Position numbers and translations under genes: made by a program | Part shown: one piece after another, positions 26,440 through 34,848 of the stretch | Numbering within the stretch: position 1 is the stretch's first letter | Layout of the letters: each line of letters begins with the position of its first letter | Notes under the pieces: generated by a model | Database searches by the model: none | What the model was told of the DNA's origin: nothing | The model's input: only the letters and a program-made list of their open reading frames with translations | Source: Phycisphaerae bacterium | Lineage (GTDB): Bacteria > Planctomycetota > Phycisphaerae > Phycisphaerales > SM1A02 | DNA: 64,000 nt | Assembly (NCBI GenBank): GCA_016795065.1 | Contig: JAEUIU010000031.1 | Location: 1 to 64,000 of the forward strand | Direction: 5' to 3'

Positions 26440-28179
26440 ATGCGAATCGCACTCTCGGCTCTTGCTCTCGCGTCTCTCCTGAGTGGCTGCTCCATCGGCC
26501 AGCGTTCTCCGGAATCCGCCGATAAGCCGGACGCTATCGCCGCCACCGCTGCGCTCTATCCCGGTTTCGACGGATACGAGCGAACGATCGCGACTGACTC
26601 ACCGGAGGCCCAGCGCTGGTTCAACCAAGGCATGCAACTCCTCTACGGCTTCAACCACGACGAGGCGATTCGCTCCTTCCGACGCTCGGCCGATCTCGAT
26701 TCCCGATCGGCGATGGGAGCGTGGGGCGAGGCATACGCCCGCGGCCTTCACATCAACAATCCGGCGATGGGCGAGGAACAATCGCGGCTCGCGTTCGAAG
26801 CGACGCGCGTTGCGCTCTCACGTGTCGATCATGCGACACCCGTCGAGCAGGCGCTCGTTCGCGCCGTTGCGATGAGATACGCCTGGCCCGCGCCGAAGGA
26901 TCGTGCGCCGCTCGACCGTGCGTACGCGACCGCGATGAGCGAGGTCTACCGCGCCTTCCCCGATGACCCGGACGTCGGAGCTCTGTACGCCGAGTCGCTC
27001 ATGAATCTCCAGCCTTGGGACCTTTGGACGCCGGAGGGCGAGCCGAAGGGGAACGCCTTGGAGATCGTGACCGTGCTCGAAGACGTGCTCGCGAGACATC
27101 CGGATCATCCCGGCGCCAACCACTTCTACATCCACGCCGTGGAAGCCTCGCCGACACCGGAACGGGCGGCGCCAGCGGCCGACCGGCTGCGGGACATGGT
27201 TCCAGGCTCGGGGCATCTCGTTCACATGCCCTCGCACATTGACATTCGCACCGGTCGATACGCTATGGCGGTCGATGCGAATCAGCGAGCGATCGCCGCC
27301 GACGAACGCTACTTCAAGAAAGCGCCCCCGCCCGACTTCTACCGGATCTACTTCCTTCACAACGTTCACTTCCTCGCCTACGCAGCCATGATGGATGGGC
27401 AGTCGCAGCTCGCCCTTGATGCAGCGCGTCGCTTGGAGCAATCGGTGCCGGAAGAGTTCCTTCGCGAGTACGCGCCGATCGCCGACGGGTTCATGCCAAC
27501 GGCGCTCTACGTCCTCGTTCGCTTCGGGCGCTGGGAGGAAATCCTCAAAGAGCCGGAGGCTCCCAAATACCGGCTCCTGAGCCGCACGCAGCGGCATTTC
27601 GCTCGGGCAGTGGCCTTCGCGAATCTCGGCGACACGGCTTCGGCGCGACGCGAGATCGTGGCCCTCGACGCGGTTGCCGCGCAACTCACCGACGCGTGGC
27701 TCATGGGCAACAACCCGGCGAGGGAAATCGTGGCCACCGCACGAACGATGGCTGAAGGCGAGATCGCCTACTTCGAAGGTCGGCACGAAGAGGCATTCGG
27801 ATTGTTCCGCCGGGCAATCGCCATGGAGGAAGGCCTCCGCTACGACGAGCCGCCGGGTTGGATGCAGCCAGTGAGGCACGCCCTCGGAGCGCTGCTCCTC
27901 GGCGACGGCCGTGCTGCCGAGGCGGAGGCCGTCTACCGCGAGGACCTCAAGCGCCATCCCGAGAACGCGTGGTCGCTTCTTGGACTGCACCAAGCCGTGC
28001 AGGCCCAGGGAAGGACCGATGCGGAGCTGGCCCGGCGCGTCGAAACGGCGTGGCAACGGGCGGACGTGCGGCCCGCGGCGTCGTGCTACTGCCATCCCGC
28101 GGCGAGAAGGAACGTCACTTCCCGATGTCTTCATTCCAAAGCCGCGGGCGCAACCGCTTCATCTTCCTCATCAGGCTGA
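26440..28179 (+). CDS. TPR-repeat lipoprotein
   Basis: A 579-residue protein with a lipoprotein signal peptide: hydrophobic ALSALALASLLSGC, whose LSGC lipobox places the lipidated Cys near residue 17. AAGGA seven bases before the ATG supports this start. The body is helical with TPR-like units: AQRWFNQGMQLLYGFNHDEA, IRSFRRSADLDSRSAMGAWG, and later AEAVYREDLKRHPENAWSLL. It matches a known family of exported TPR proteins with the NHDEAIRSFxxAxxxDP pattern. The normal family end seems to be near ADVRPAASCYC; about 30 further low-complexity residues overlap the convergent deaminase gene by 65 bases. Likely an envelope protein; its partner is unknown. Confidence 0.87.
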   Translation: MRIALSALALASLLSGCSIGQRSPESADKPDAIAATAALYPGFDGYERTIATDSPEAQRWFNQGMQLLYGFNHDEAIRSFRRSADLDSRSAMGAWGEAYARGLHINNPAMGEEQSRLAFEATRVALSRVDHATPVEQALVRAVAMRYAWPAPKDRAPLDRAYATAMSEVYRAFPDDPDVGALYAESLMNLQPWDLWTPEGEPKGNALEIVTVLEDVLARHPDHPGANHFYIHAVEASPTPERAAPAADRLRDMVPGSGHLVHMPSHIDIRTGRYAMAVDANQRAIAADERYFKKAPPPDFYRIYFLHNVHFLAYAAMMDGQSQLALDAARRLEQSVPEEFLREYAPIADGFMPTALYVLVRFGRWEEILKEPEAPKYRLLSRTQRHFARAVAFANLGDTASARREIVALDAVAAQLTDAWLMGNNPAREIVATARTMAEGEIAYFEGRHEEAFGLFRRAIAMEEGLRYDEPPGWMQPVRHALGALLLGDGRAAEAEAVYREDLKRHPENAWSLLGLHQAVQAQGRTDAELARRVETAWQRADVRPAASCYCHPAARRNVTSRCLHSKAAGATASSSSSG

Positions 28180-28615
28180 TGCAACGCTTGTCGTTGACGC
28201 AGAGAAGGCGAGCGCCCTGGTCGCGCATCCACGACTCCGCACCGACGAAGGTCTTGTTCTCGCCAATCACGATGCGCGGGATGCGATAGAGAATCGCTGC
28301 GCCGGAGCACATCGAGCAGGGCGAAAGCGTCGAGACGAGCGTGCAGGTCGAGAGGTCCCGTCGACGACCTGCGTTCTCAAGGCAGTCCATCTCGGCGTGG
28401 AGGATCATGCTCCCCCGCTGCACGCGCCGGTTGTGACCGAGCGACACGATGCGACCCTGCGCGTCGACCAGGGCACTGCCGATCGGGATGCCGCCTTCGC
28501 GCCAGCCCTTCTCGGCCTGCTCGATCGCGGCATCCAATGCCGCTTGGAGTGCCGGCGTGAATTCGAATGGGCCGCCATCGGAAACGCTCTGTCGGGTGGG
28601 AGTTCGCTTGGCCAT
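28115..28615 (-). CDS. Yeast-type cytosine deaminase (nucleoside deaminase family)
   Basis: A 166-residue zinc enzyme of the CDA fold, expected to deaminate cytosine to uracil in pyrimidine salvage. Zinc and catalytic motifs are HAEMDCLENAG (His ligand and proton-shuttling Glu) and TLSPCSMCSGA (two Cys ligands). The tail DKRCISLMRKMKRLRP...NEDIGK closely resembles the end of fungal FCY1 cytosine deaminase, favouring this over tRNA adenosine or guanine deaminase. The ATG at 28615 is preceded by AAGGCGG. Its 3' end overlaps the convergent TPR lipoprotein gene by 65 bases. Two small membrane-protein genes lie upstream on the same strand. Confidence 0.85.
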   Translation of the reverse strand: MAKRTPTRQSVSDGGPFEFTPALQAALDAAIEQAEKGWREGGIPIGSALVDAQGRIVSLGHNRRVQRGSMILHAEMDCLENAGRRRDLSTCTLVSTLSPCSMCSGAAILYRIPRIVIGENKTFVGAESWMRDQGARLLCVNDKRCISLMRKMKRLRPRLWNEDIGK

Positions 28616-28680
28616 GGTTCCGCCTTGCCGCACAGGATACGGCCAGTGGCGGCGCGCTTGGCCAGCGCCGACCGCAAGAC

Positions 28681-29115
28681 TCAACCGTACTTCACGCGCC
28701 CCGCAATCAGGGAGCCGACTCCCTGAAGGATGCCTCCCACAAACCAGGTCGTGGCGGTGGTGCCGTATCCCGCCATGCTGGCGAGGCCGGCGCTGACCAG
28801 CGCCGAGAAAACGAGAAGGACTGCCAGCGTCTTCGAGGCCAGTGCGTCGTCGTCGATGGTGGCGGCGAGCCAGCCGCCCGACGCTCCCGCGATGAGGCCA
28901 ATCACAGAGGCGAGGATCAGGTGCGTCGCGGAAGGCCAGCCCTGCTGAACCGCCGTCAGCGATTCCGCCGCGGCGAGGACCGAATCGCCCACCGAGGTCG
29001 CGGTCGAGGCCGCCGCTTCCTTCGTGGACTCAAGCCCTGAGGTCACGAAACCAAGCGCCTGGTCAATGACGACCGTCACCAGCCAACCGACGCCGACAGC
29101 TCCCATTCGGGCCAT
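28681..29115 (-). CDS. Small membrane protein of unknown function
   Basis: A 144-residue protein with three predicted membrane helices: an N-terminal GWLVTVVIDQALGFV, then HLILASVIGLIAGASGGWLA and TLAVLLVFSALVSAGLASMA, with a Gly-rich end near WFVGGILQGVGSLIAG. The stretch between the first and second helices is Ala/Ser/Thr-rich and polar. No family is recognised. It lies between another small membrane-protein gene (62 bases upstream) and the cytosine deaminase gene on the same strand, so the three may be cotranscribed, but nothing in the sequence ties their functions together. Confidence 0.7.
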   Translation of the reverse strand: MARMGAVGVGWLVTVVIDQALGFVTSGLESTKEAAASTATSVGDSVLAAAESLTAVQQGWPSATHLILASVIGLIAGASGGWLAATIDDDALASKTLAVLLVFSALVSAGLASMAGYGTTATTWFVGGILQGVGSLIAGRVKYG

Positions 29116-29177
29116 GTTCGACTCCTCTGTCCAAGGCGTGCCTGCTGGGCACGTCGGCGCGCTTCTGGATCACCGTC

Positions 29178-29702
29178 TCACGAACGATCTCTCTGTTCAC
29201 TTTCCAAGTCCAACCCAACGAACCGATGACGCAAGATGTCCTCCGCCGTTCGTTCCCCAGAACGAGATCCGGTCACCTTCCCTTTGGCAAGGCGAAGAAC
29301 CGCCAGGACGCCGCCGGCATGGAGGAGTTCACGGGCGAGGATGAAGCGAGCACTGACGATGGTATCGGGCATGTCAGACGCCAAGGCCGAAATGACCATG
29401 CCACCGAGGACCGCCACGATGGCCAGTCGCGACAGGGACCCCGGCCCATCCATGCGTAGTGTGACCAAGGCGGCAGCGACGCCGACCATCGATTCGATCA
29501 GGAGAAAGAAGAGAAGGTTCGAGGGGGCGAAGAGCCCGCCCTCCGCCTTGGTCGGCGCGCCATCCCCGAGCATCGAGTCCAGCGAATAGGACATGATCCA
29601 GATGCTCAGGAAGCCGATGAGGACACCGCCGATGAGCGACGGACGCTCTTCGCCGGGTTCGGTGCGCGCTGAGGAGCCGATCTTGAATGGGAGGAGTGGC
29701 AT
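29178..29702 (-). CDS. Small membrane protein of unknown function
   Basis: A 174-residue protein with about four membrane segments: LIGGVLIGFLSIWIMSYSL, NLLFFLLIESMVGVAAALVT, LAIVAVLGGMVISALAS and a region around LLHAGGVLAVLRLA. The N-terminus is short and cytoplasmic-looking (PFKIGSSARTEPGEERP) and the C-terminus is charged. The topology suggests an integral inner-membrane protein. No known family is recognised and no catalytic motif seen. It is first in a possible three-gene minus-strand run ending with the cytosine deaminase gene. Confidence 0.68.
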   Translation of the reverse strand: MPLLPFKIGSSARTEPGEERPSLIGGVLIGFLSIWIMSYSLDSMLGDGAPTKAEGGLFAPSNLLFFLLIESMVGVAAALVTLRMDGPGSLSRLAIVAVLGGMVISALASDMPDTIVSARFILARELLHAGGVLAVLRLAKGKVTGSRSGERTAEDILRHRFVGLDLESEQRDRS

Positions 29703-29912
29703 CGTTTCGCTCCAGATTGGCGAGAACGGGTGGCGACTGGTCTTTCGAATGGATCGTGACGACGGCCCGATGTCAGGCCGCCCTTCCTTATCGGATGGAA
29801 CCTGCCGCGGGTTGATTCGGATCAGGGAAGGGCACGGCTACCGCAACAGCGACTGTTGTTTCGCAGGGAAAGCGGTGCGATCGGGGACATTTCGGTGCAT
29901 CATGCGCTTGCC

Positions 29913-31364
29913 ATGCCCGACGCCACCCAAACGCTCCGGCCGCTCGCCGTCTGTGTCGCTTCGTTCCTCGCCATGAGCCTCGCCCTGGGCCATCCGGCAA
30001 GCAGCGACGCTGCCCTCGATCGCGACGGCCAACCGAAGACGACTGTCTTTGGCTGCTTTCCCGGCGCCGATGGCATCCTCACCGGCGGCCCCGTTCCGGT
30101 CGCGACCTCCGCTGCTGATGATGCCAGCTTTGGCAACCTGCCTTTCACCACGCTGCTTTCCAGCGGTCCATCGTCTAACCGAATCGATCTCGTCTTCGTC
30201 GGCGACGGATTCCAATCCGCCCAGTTGGGTTCGTACGCGACCGTGGTGGAACAGCGCTGGCTCACGATGAAGGCGACCGAGCCGTACCTGAGTTACCTCA
30301 CCTATTTCAATGTGCATCGCGTCGACGTGACGAGCATTGACTCAGGCGTCGACAACGATCCCACGCCGGGCATTCTCAAGAACACGGCCCTTGACTCGGG
30401 CTTCTGGTGTCAGGGAATCGAGCGACTCATCTGCGCGAACACCGCGAAGGCCCAGAATGCGGCGAGTTCGGCCCCGGACTGGGACCAGATCCTCCTGGCC
30501 GCGAACTCGACCAAGTATGGCGGGGCGGGATACATCACCGAGGACGTCTGCACGTTCTCGGCGTTCAACACATCGAGCCTTCAGGTCGCCCTGCATGAGT
30601 TGGGCCACTCCTTCGGCAATCTCGCCGACGAGTACGACTACGCCGACGGCTCGAGCTACAGCGGGCCCGAGGTGCCGGAGCCCAACGTCAGCATCCAAAC
30701 CCAAGCGGCCATGGAGTCCAGCGGGACGAAGTGGGCGCCGTGGATCGGCATCTCGCTTCCGGTCGTCGGAACGCACGGTGCGTTTCAAGGAGCCCGCTAC
30801 TACCAGTTCGGCATCCGCAGGCCGACGAGCAACTCGCTCATGCGGTCGCTTGGGCTTCCCTTCAACGGGCCGTGTTTGGAGCAGATGATCGTCGAGATCC
30901 ACAAGGCGACGAAGATGCTCGACGCAGCAAGTTCACCGCTGAATTCGACCGTCGAGCAGGGCACGGTCATCACGGCGACTACTGTCGAGCCGGTGAGTCA
31001 CGCCCTCACCAAGGAGTGGTCGCTGAACGGCGTCGTGATTCCGGGTGCAATTGGCATCAGCATCGATACTGCAGTTCTGGCCTTCGCCGGCCCCTCAGCG
31101 TCACTGAGGCTCAAACTCATCGATCCGACGACGCAAGTGCGAAACGAGGCCCTTCGGGCGAGTTGGCTGACCGAAACCTATACGTGGACAATCGTTCCCG
31201 CAGCGTGTGTCGCTGACCTCAACGAGAACGGGCTTGTCGATTCGGTCGATCTGGGGCTCCTCCTCGGATCCTGGGGAACGGGGCTTCACGACCTCAACTC
31301 CGACGGAACGACGAACGCCGCCGACCTATCGATTCTGCTGGGAGCGTGGGGCGCGTGTCCGTAA
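29913..31364 (+). CDS. Exported peptidase M64-like metalloprotease with dockerin pair
   Basis: A 483-residue protein read from the ATG at 29913 (an in-frame ATG exists at 29856). The signal peptide is about residues 1-30 (VCVASFLAMSLALGHPASS). The catalytic region resembles M64 (IgA-peptidase-like) enzymes: RIDLVFVGDGF near its start and the zinc site HELGHSFGNLADEY, an HExxH motif with the family's FGxLADEY extension. A beta-rich segment follows, then a C-terminal dockerin pair (DLNENGLVDSVDLGLLLGSW and DLNSDGTTNAADLSILLGAW). Likely a surface protease acting on extracellular protein. It is the only catalytic dockerin protein clearly recognised here and converges on atpA. Confidence 0.88.
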   Translation: MPDATQTLRPLAVCVASFLAMSLALGHPASSDAALDRDGQPKTTVFGCFPGADGILTGGPVPVATSAADDASFGNLPFTTLLSSGPSSNRIDLVFVGDGFQSAQLGSYATVVEQRWLTMKATEPYLSYLTYFNVHRVDVTSIDSGVDNDPTPGILKNTALDSGFWCQGIERLICANTAKAQNAASSAPDWDQILLAANSTKYGGAGYITEDVCTFSAFNTSSLQVALHELGHSFGNLADEYDYADGSSYSGPEVPEPNVSIQTQAAMESSGTKWAPWIGISLPVVGTHGAFQGARYYQFGIRRPTSNSLMRSLGLPFNGPCLEQMIVEIHKATKMLDAASSPLNSTVEQGTVITATTVEPVSHALTKEWSLNGVVIPGAIGISIDTAVLAFAGPSASLRLKLIDPTTQVRNEALRASWLTETYTWTIVPAACVADLNENGLVDSVDLGLLLGSWGTGLHDLNSDGTTNAADLSILLGAWGACP

Positions 31365-31379
31365 CGACGTCGCCAAACA

Positions 31380-31411
31380 ACCGACCGTCGCCCTTGCGGA
31401 CGACGGTCGGT
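31380..31411. terminator. Bidirectional terminator hairpin between M64 gene and atpA
   Basis: A perfect 11-bp stem (ACCGACCGTCG / CGACGGTCGGT) closes a ten-base loop, 15 bases after the M64 stop and 33 bases beyond the end of the convergent atpA gene. There is no T-run on either side, but its position between two convergent gene ends fits a shared terminator. Confidence 0.65.
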
Positions 31412-31444
31412 GATGGATCGACGTGATCGAACTCCAGCCTCGGC

Positions 31445-32989
31445 TTACTTGAACCGAGCCTTCGCTTCCTTCATCGCGGCCATGAACTTATCTTCGAGGC
31501 CCTTGAAGGATCGCTTCTCGGCGAACTCCTTGCGGAGTGCGGCGGCGGTCGTCTTGAAGTACTCGAGAAGGTGCTTCTCGAAGTCGGCAACCTTGGCGAT
31601 CGGGACGTCGTCCATGATGCCCTTCGAGCCGGCGAAGATCGCGATGCACTGGTCGAGCACCTCGAACGGCACGTATTGACCCTGCTTGAGGAGGGCCACC
31701 ATGCGGGCACCGCGGTCGAGCTGACGCTGCGACGCGGGATCGAGGTCGGTGCCGAACTGGGCGAAGGCCTCGAGTTCGCGGAAGGCCGCAAGGTCAAGAC
31801 GGAGCGAACCCGCGACTTCCTTCATGGCCTTGATCTGGGCGTTGCCGCCGACGCGCGACACCGAGATGCCGACGTTGATGGCGGGACGGATACCGGCCGC
31901 GAAGAGCTCGGGCTGGAGGTAGATCTGGCCGTCGGTGATGGAGATGACGTTGGTCGGGATGTATGCCGAGACGTCGCCTTCCTGAGTCTCGATGATCGGA
32001 AGGGCGGTCAGCGAGCCGCCGCCGTTCTCGTTGGAGAGCTTCGTTGCACGCTCGAGGAGACGGCTGTGCAGGTAGAAGACGTCGCCCGGGTAGGCCTCGC
32101 GTCCCGGCGGACGGCGAAGGAGAAGCGACAGTTCGCGGTACGCGACGGCCTGCTTCGAAAGGTCGTCGTACACACAGAGAACGTGCTTCGGACCCGAGCC
32201 ACGCTTGCCGTTCCACATGAAGTACTCGCCCATCGCGCAACCGGCGTAGGGAGCGATGTACTGGAGCGGAGCCGACGAGCTGGCGCCTGCCGACACGACG
32301 ATGGTGTAGTCCATCGCGCCGTTCTTCTTCAGGGTCTCAACGACGCCCGCGACAGTCGAGTCCTTCTGGCCGACCGCGACGTAGATGCACACGACCGCGT
32401 CTTCGGTGCCCCAGTACTGCTTCTGGTTGATGATGCAGTCGATGCAGATCGCGGTCTTACCGGTCTTGCGGTCGCCGATGACCAGCTCGCGCTGGCCGCG
32501 GCCGACGGGGATCATGCTGTCGACGGCCTTGATGCCGAACTGGAGCGGTTCCTTGACGGGCTGACGGGCGGCGATGCCCGGGGCGACGATGTCGACCTTG
32601 CCGGTCTCACTGGTCTGGATGGGCGGGCCGCCGTCGATCGGGCGACCGAGCGGATCCACCACGCGGCCGAGCAGGGCCTCACCGACCGGAACTTCGAGGA
32701 GTCGGCCGGTCGCACGGACCGTGTCACCCTCACGCACCTTGTCGCTCTCGCCGAAGAGAACGGCGCCGACGGTTTCCGACTCAAGGTTCATCACCTGACC
32801 GGTGACCGTGCCGCCCTGCCCTTCGAAGGTCAGGAGCTCGCCGGCCATGCACTTCGACAGGCCGTACACGCGGGCGATGCCGTCGCCGACTTCGACCACC
32901 TGGCCGACGTCCGAAATCTCGAGCTGGCTCGAGAACTGCTCAATTTCCCGCTTGATGACGGACGTGATCTCGTCGGTCTTGATCTTCAT
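31445..32989 (-). CDS. atpA: F1Fo ATP synthase subunit alpha
   Basis: A 514-residue regulatory nucleotide-binding subunit of the F1 catalytic head. Walker A is GDRKTGKT (about 173-180; usual form GDRQTGKT). Other family segments are [11 protein letters not shown] near the N-terminus, [40 protein letters not shown], and [16 protein letters not shown] with the conserved Arg-rich [15 protein letters not shown] segment. Length and all blocks are canonical. It is the last gene of the minus-strand operon, 50 bases after atpH. Unusually, no gamma, beta or epsilon gene follows; the convergent M64 gene and a hairpin terminator end the unit here. Confidence 0.98.
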   Translation of the reverse strand: MKIKTDEITSVIKREIEQFSSQLEISDVGQVVEVGDGIARVYGLSKCMAGELLTFEGQGGTVTGQVMNLESETVGAVLFGESDKVREGDTVRATGRLLEVPVGEALLGRVVDPLGRPIDGGPPIQTSETGKVDIVAPGIAARQPVKEPLQFGIKAVDSMIPVGRGQRELVIGDRKTGKTAICIDCIINQKQYWGTEDAVVCIYVAVGQKDSTVAGVVETLKKNGAMDYTIVVSAGASSSAPLQYIAPYAGCAMGEYFMWNGKRGSGPKHVLCVYDDLSKQAVAYRELSLLLRRPPGREAYPGDVFYLHSRLLERATKLSNENGGGSLTALPIIETQEGDVSAYIPTNVISITDGQIYLQPELFAAGIRPAINVGISVSRVGGNAQIKAMKEVAGSLRLDLAAFRELEAFAQFGTDLDPASQRQLDRGARMVALLKQGQYVPFEVLDQCIAIFAGSKGIMDDVPIAKVADFEKHLLEYFKTTAAALRKEFAEKRSFKGLEDKFMAAMKEAKARFK

Positions 32990-33039
32990 GGGCGAAACCC
33001 CGAGGTAGGACTCGCAGCCTCCGGTGATAGGAGGGACGG

Positions 33040-33642
33040 TCAGGAATTATTCAGGAACTGCTGGAAGCGGCCGCGAACGTCGGCGCCGCCCGTCTCGAGG
33101 ATGGTCGAGCGGAGCGAACGGAGTTTCGAAGCCACCGACCCATCGACGAGACGATCGCCGATGCGAAGTTTGATGCCGCCGATCATGGCCGGATCGACGT
33201 AGGCGTGAAGGACGGCATCCTTGCCGATGGCAGCGCTGACGCGCTGCTGAATGACCCGTCGGGCGTCCTCGCCCAAGGGACCAGCCGTCCAGACGTCGAC
33301 CTCGACCTTGCCGAGCTTCTCCTGGAGAAGCGAGTCGTAGGCCAAGGCGATCGAGCGAAGGGAACCGCTGCGGCCCTTCCGATTGACGACCAAGATGAAC
33401 CGCAGGAGGAGGTCCGACACCGCCGAGGTCAGGGCCCGCTTGAGGGCTTCCTCGCGTGTCTTGCGATCGATGACCGGAGTCTTCAGGAACTCCGCGAATC
33501 GGCGATCGGCCGTCACCGCATCGGCGAGGGCCACGAACTCCGCCCCGATGGTCTGGACGAGCGCAAGTCCGCCGGCCTTGTCGGCCAGTTGGAAGAGGCT
33601 CTCCGCGTACACGCGGGCGATGTCGTCGATTTGCTGCTTCAT
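33040..33642 (-). CDS. atpH: F1Fo ATP synthase subunit delta
   Basis: A 200-residue stator protein linking the b subunits to the top of F1. The N-terminal helical domain begins [14 protein letters not shown], and the C-terminal family signature is [20 protein letters not shown] followed by [12 protein letters not shown]. Length is slightly above the usual 175-180. It lies between atpF (54-base gap) and atpA (50-base gap) in the classical F-H-A order, so cotranscription is near certain. Confidence 0.95.
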   Translation of the reverse strand: MKQQIDDIARVYAESLFQLADKAGGLALVQTIGAEFVALADAVTADRRFAEFLKTPVIDRKTREEALKRALTSAVSDLLLRFILVVNRKGRSGSLRSIALAYDSLLQEKLGKVEVDVWTAGPLGEDARRVIQQRVSAAIGKDAVLHAYVDPAMIGGIKLRIGDRLVDGSVASKLRSLRSTILETGGADVRGRFQQFLNNS

Positions 33643-33696
33643 GCGCTGAACACTCCGTTCAACACCGGTCTTGTTTGCTTGTCGCGTACGAAGGCG

Positions 33697-34245
33697 TCAG
33701 TTGCGGCGACCCGCGAGTTCCTTCAGGCTTTCCTCGACGAGGCGCTGCTGGTCGGAATCGCTGATCTGCCGTTGGAGAATCTTCGAGGCCACGGTGGTTG
33801 CCAGATCAGCCGCTCGCGCGTGCAACTCGCTTACAGCGGCTCGCTTGGCACCCTCGATCTCCGCGGTCGCCTTCTGGAGGCGATCCTGGAGTTCCGTTTC
33901 GGCCCTGGCCCGCAGGTCGTCGGCGACGCGCTGGGCGTCGGCTTTCGCCTGGCTGACCAGTCGACCCGCCTCGTCGCGGGCGGCGGCCAGTTCACGCTCG
34001 AACTTCGCCTTCGCGGCCTCGGCCTCGGCTCGGCTTCGTTCCGCAGCCTCGATCTCACCGAGGATCTTGGCGGAACGCTCATCGAGCGCCTTAGTGATCT
34101 TCGGCCACACCACCATGGCGAGGACGCCAAAGGCAATGAGGAAGACGACGAGTGCGGTGATGTACGCGAGCGGGTTGAAGTCGAGAGGACTTCCGCCTCC
34201 CGCGGCGTGGTGAGCGCCTTCCGCTGCAAGGATGAGATTGAGCAT
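33697..34245 (-). CDS. atpF: F1Fo ATP synthase subunit b
   Basis: A 182-residue peripheral-stalk subunit. One N-terminal membrane helix (LAYITALVVFLIAFGVLAMVV, about residues 25-46) is followed by WPKITKALDERSAKILGEIE, the family signature, and a long Ala/Glu/Arg-rich coiled coil (AEAEAAKAKFERELAAARDE) that binds delta. It follows atpE after 195 bases, a larger gap than the rest of the operon; that gap shows no extra gene. Confidence 0.95.
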   Translation of the reverse strand: MLNLILAAEGAHHAAGGGSPLDFNPLAYITALVVFLIAFGVLAMVVWPKITKALDERSAKILGEIEAAERSRAEAEAAKAKFERELAAARDEAGRLVSQAKADAQRVADDLRARAETELQDRLQKATAEIEGAKRAAVSELHARAADLATTVASKILQRQISDSDQQRLVEESLKELAGRRN

Positions 34246-34440
34246 GGATCGGACCGGGGTGTTCGGACGGCACGAGGCCTTCGCGAACGGGCGGACTGTC
34301 TCTACTGGGACTCTATTGGAACGCCTGCCGCAGGGAGTCTCCCGCGACCCCGCGCGAGTGGATGCTCGGCGGGGCCGCAGGGACCTTCACGTCAGGCACG
34401 GTGGGCACCTCTCACGGGGAGAGATGCCCTGTCGCAGTGA

Positions 34441-34743
34441 TTAGGCCTTCACGAAGCCGATGAGGAGGCCGACGACGACGGCGAAGAGCGCAACGCCTTC
34501 GACAAGAGCCGCGGTCAGAATCATCTGGGTGAAGATACGGGGGGCCATCTCGGGCTGACGGGCGGTCGCCTCGACGGCGCCGCCACCGATGCGACCGATG
34601 CCGAGACCGGCGCCGAGGACGGCGATGCCGGCGGCGAGACCGCCGCCGAGACCGAGACCCCAGTTGACATCGGCGGCACTAGCCGGCGAGGCAACAAAGA
34701 GGGCGCTGAGGGCGATGAGGGCGAGCGGAGCGAGCTTCTTCAT
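34441..34743 (-). CDS. atpE: F1Fo ATP synthase subunit c with N-terminal signal peptide
   Basis: A 100-residue proteolipid forming the ion-translocating ring. The two-helix hairpin starts about residue 28 (GLGLGGGLAAGIAVLGAGLG), with the polar loop ARQPEMAPR (the conserved RQP), and helix 2 carries the ion-binding Glu in AALVEGVALFAVVVGLL. The residues around that Glu lack the Gln and ES/ET pattern of sodium-type rings, so protons are the likely ion. The preceding residues (MKKLAPLALIALSALFVASP, ending ASA) form a typical signal peptide, an addition missing from most bacterial c subunits (about 80 residues). Confidence 0.95.
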   Translation of the reverse strand: MKKLAPLALIALSALFVASPASAADVNWGLGLGGGLAAGIAVLGAGLGIGRIGGGAVEATARQPEMAPRIFTQMILTAALVEGVALFAVVVGLLIGFVKA

Positions 34744-34848
34744 GAAAGGACTCTCCTGATGTGGTCCGTGCTGTGACGCGTGATTGCGTCTGGAGGTGCG
34801 AAATCAGGCGACGCGGAGCCTTCTCCGCGTTCCTGCGTGAAGTCAAAG

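Noticed and set aside
31571..33202. A 543-codon plus-strand open frame across atpA and atpH
   Set aside because: It is the complement of the canonical alpha and delta subunit genes and has no recognisable domain.
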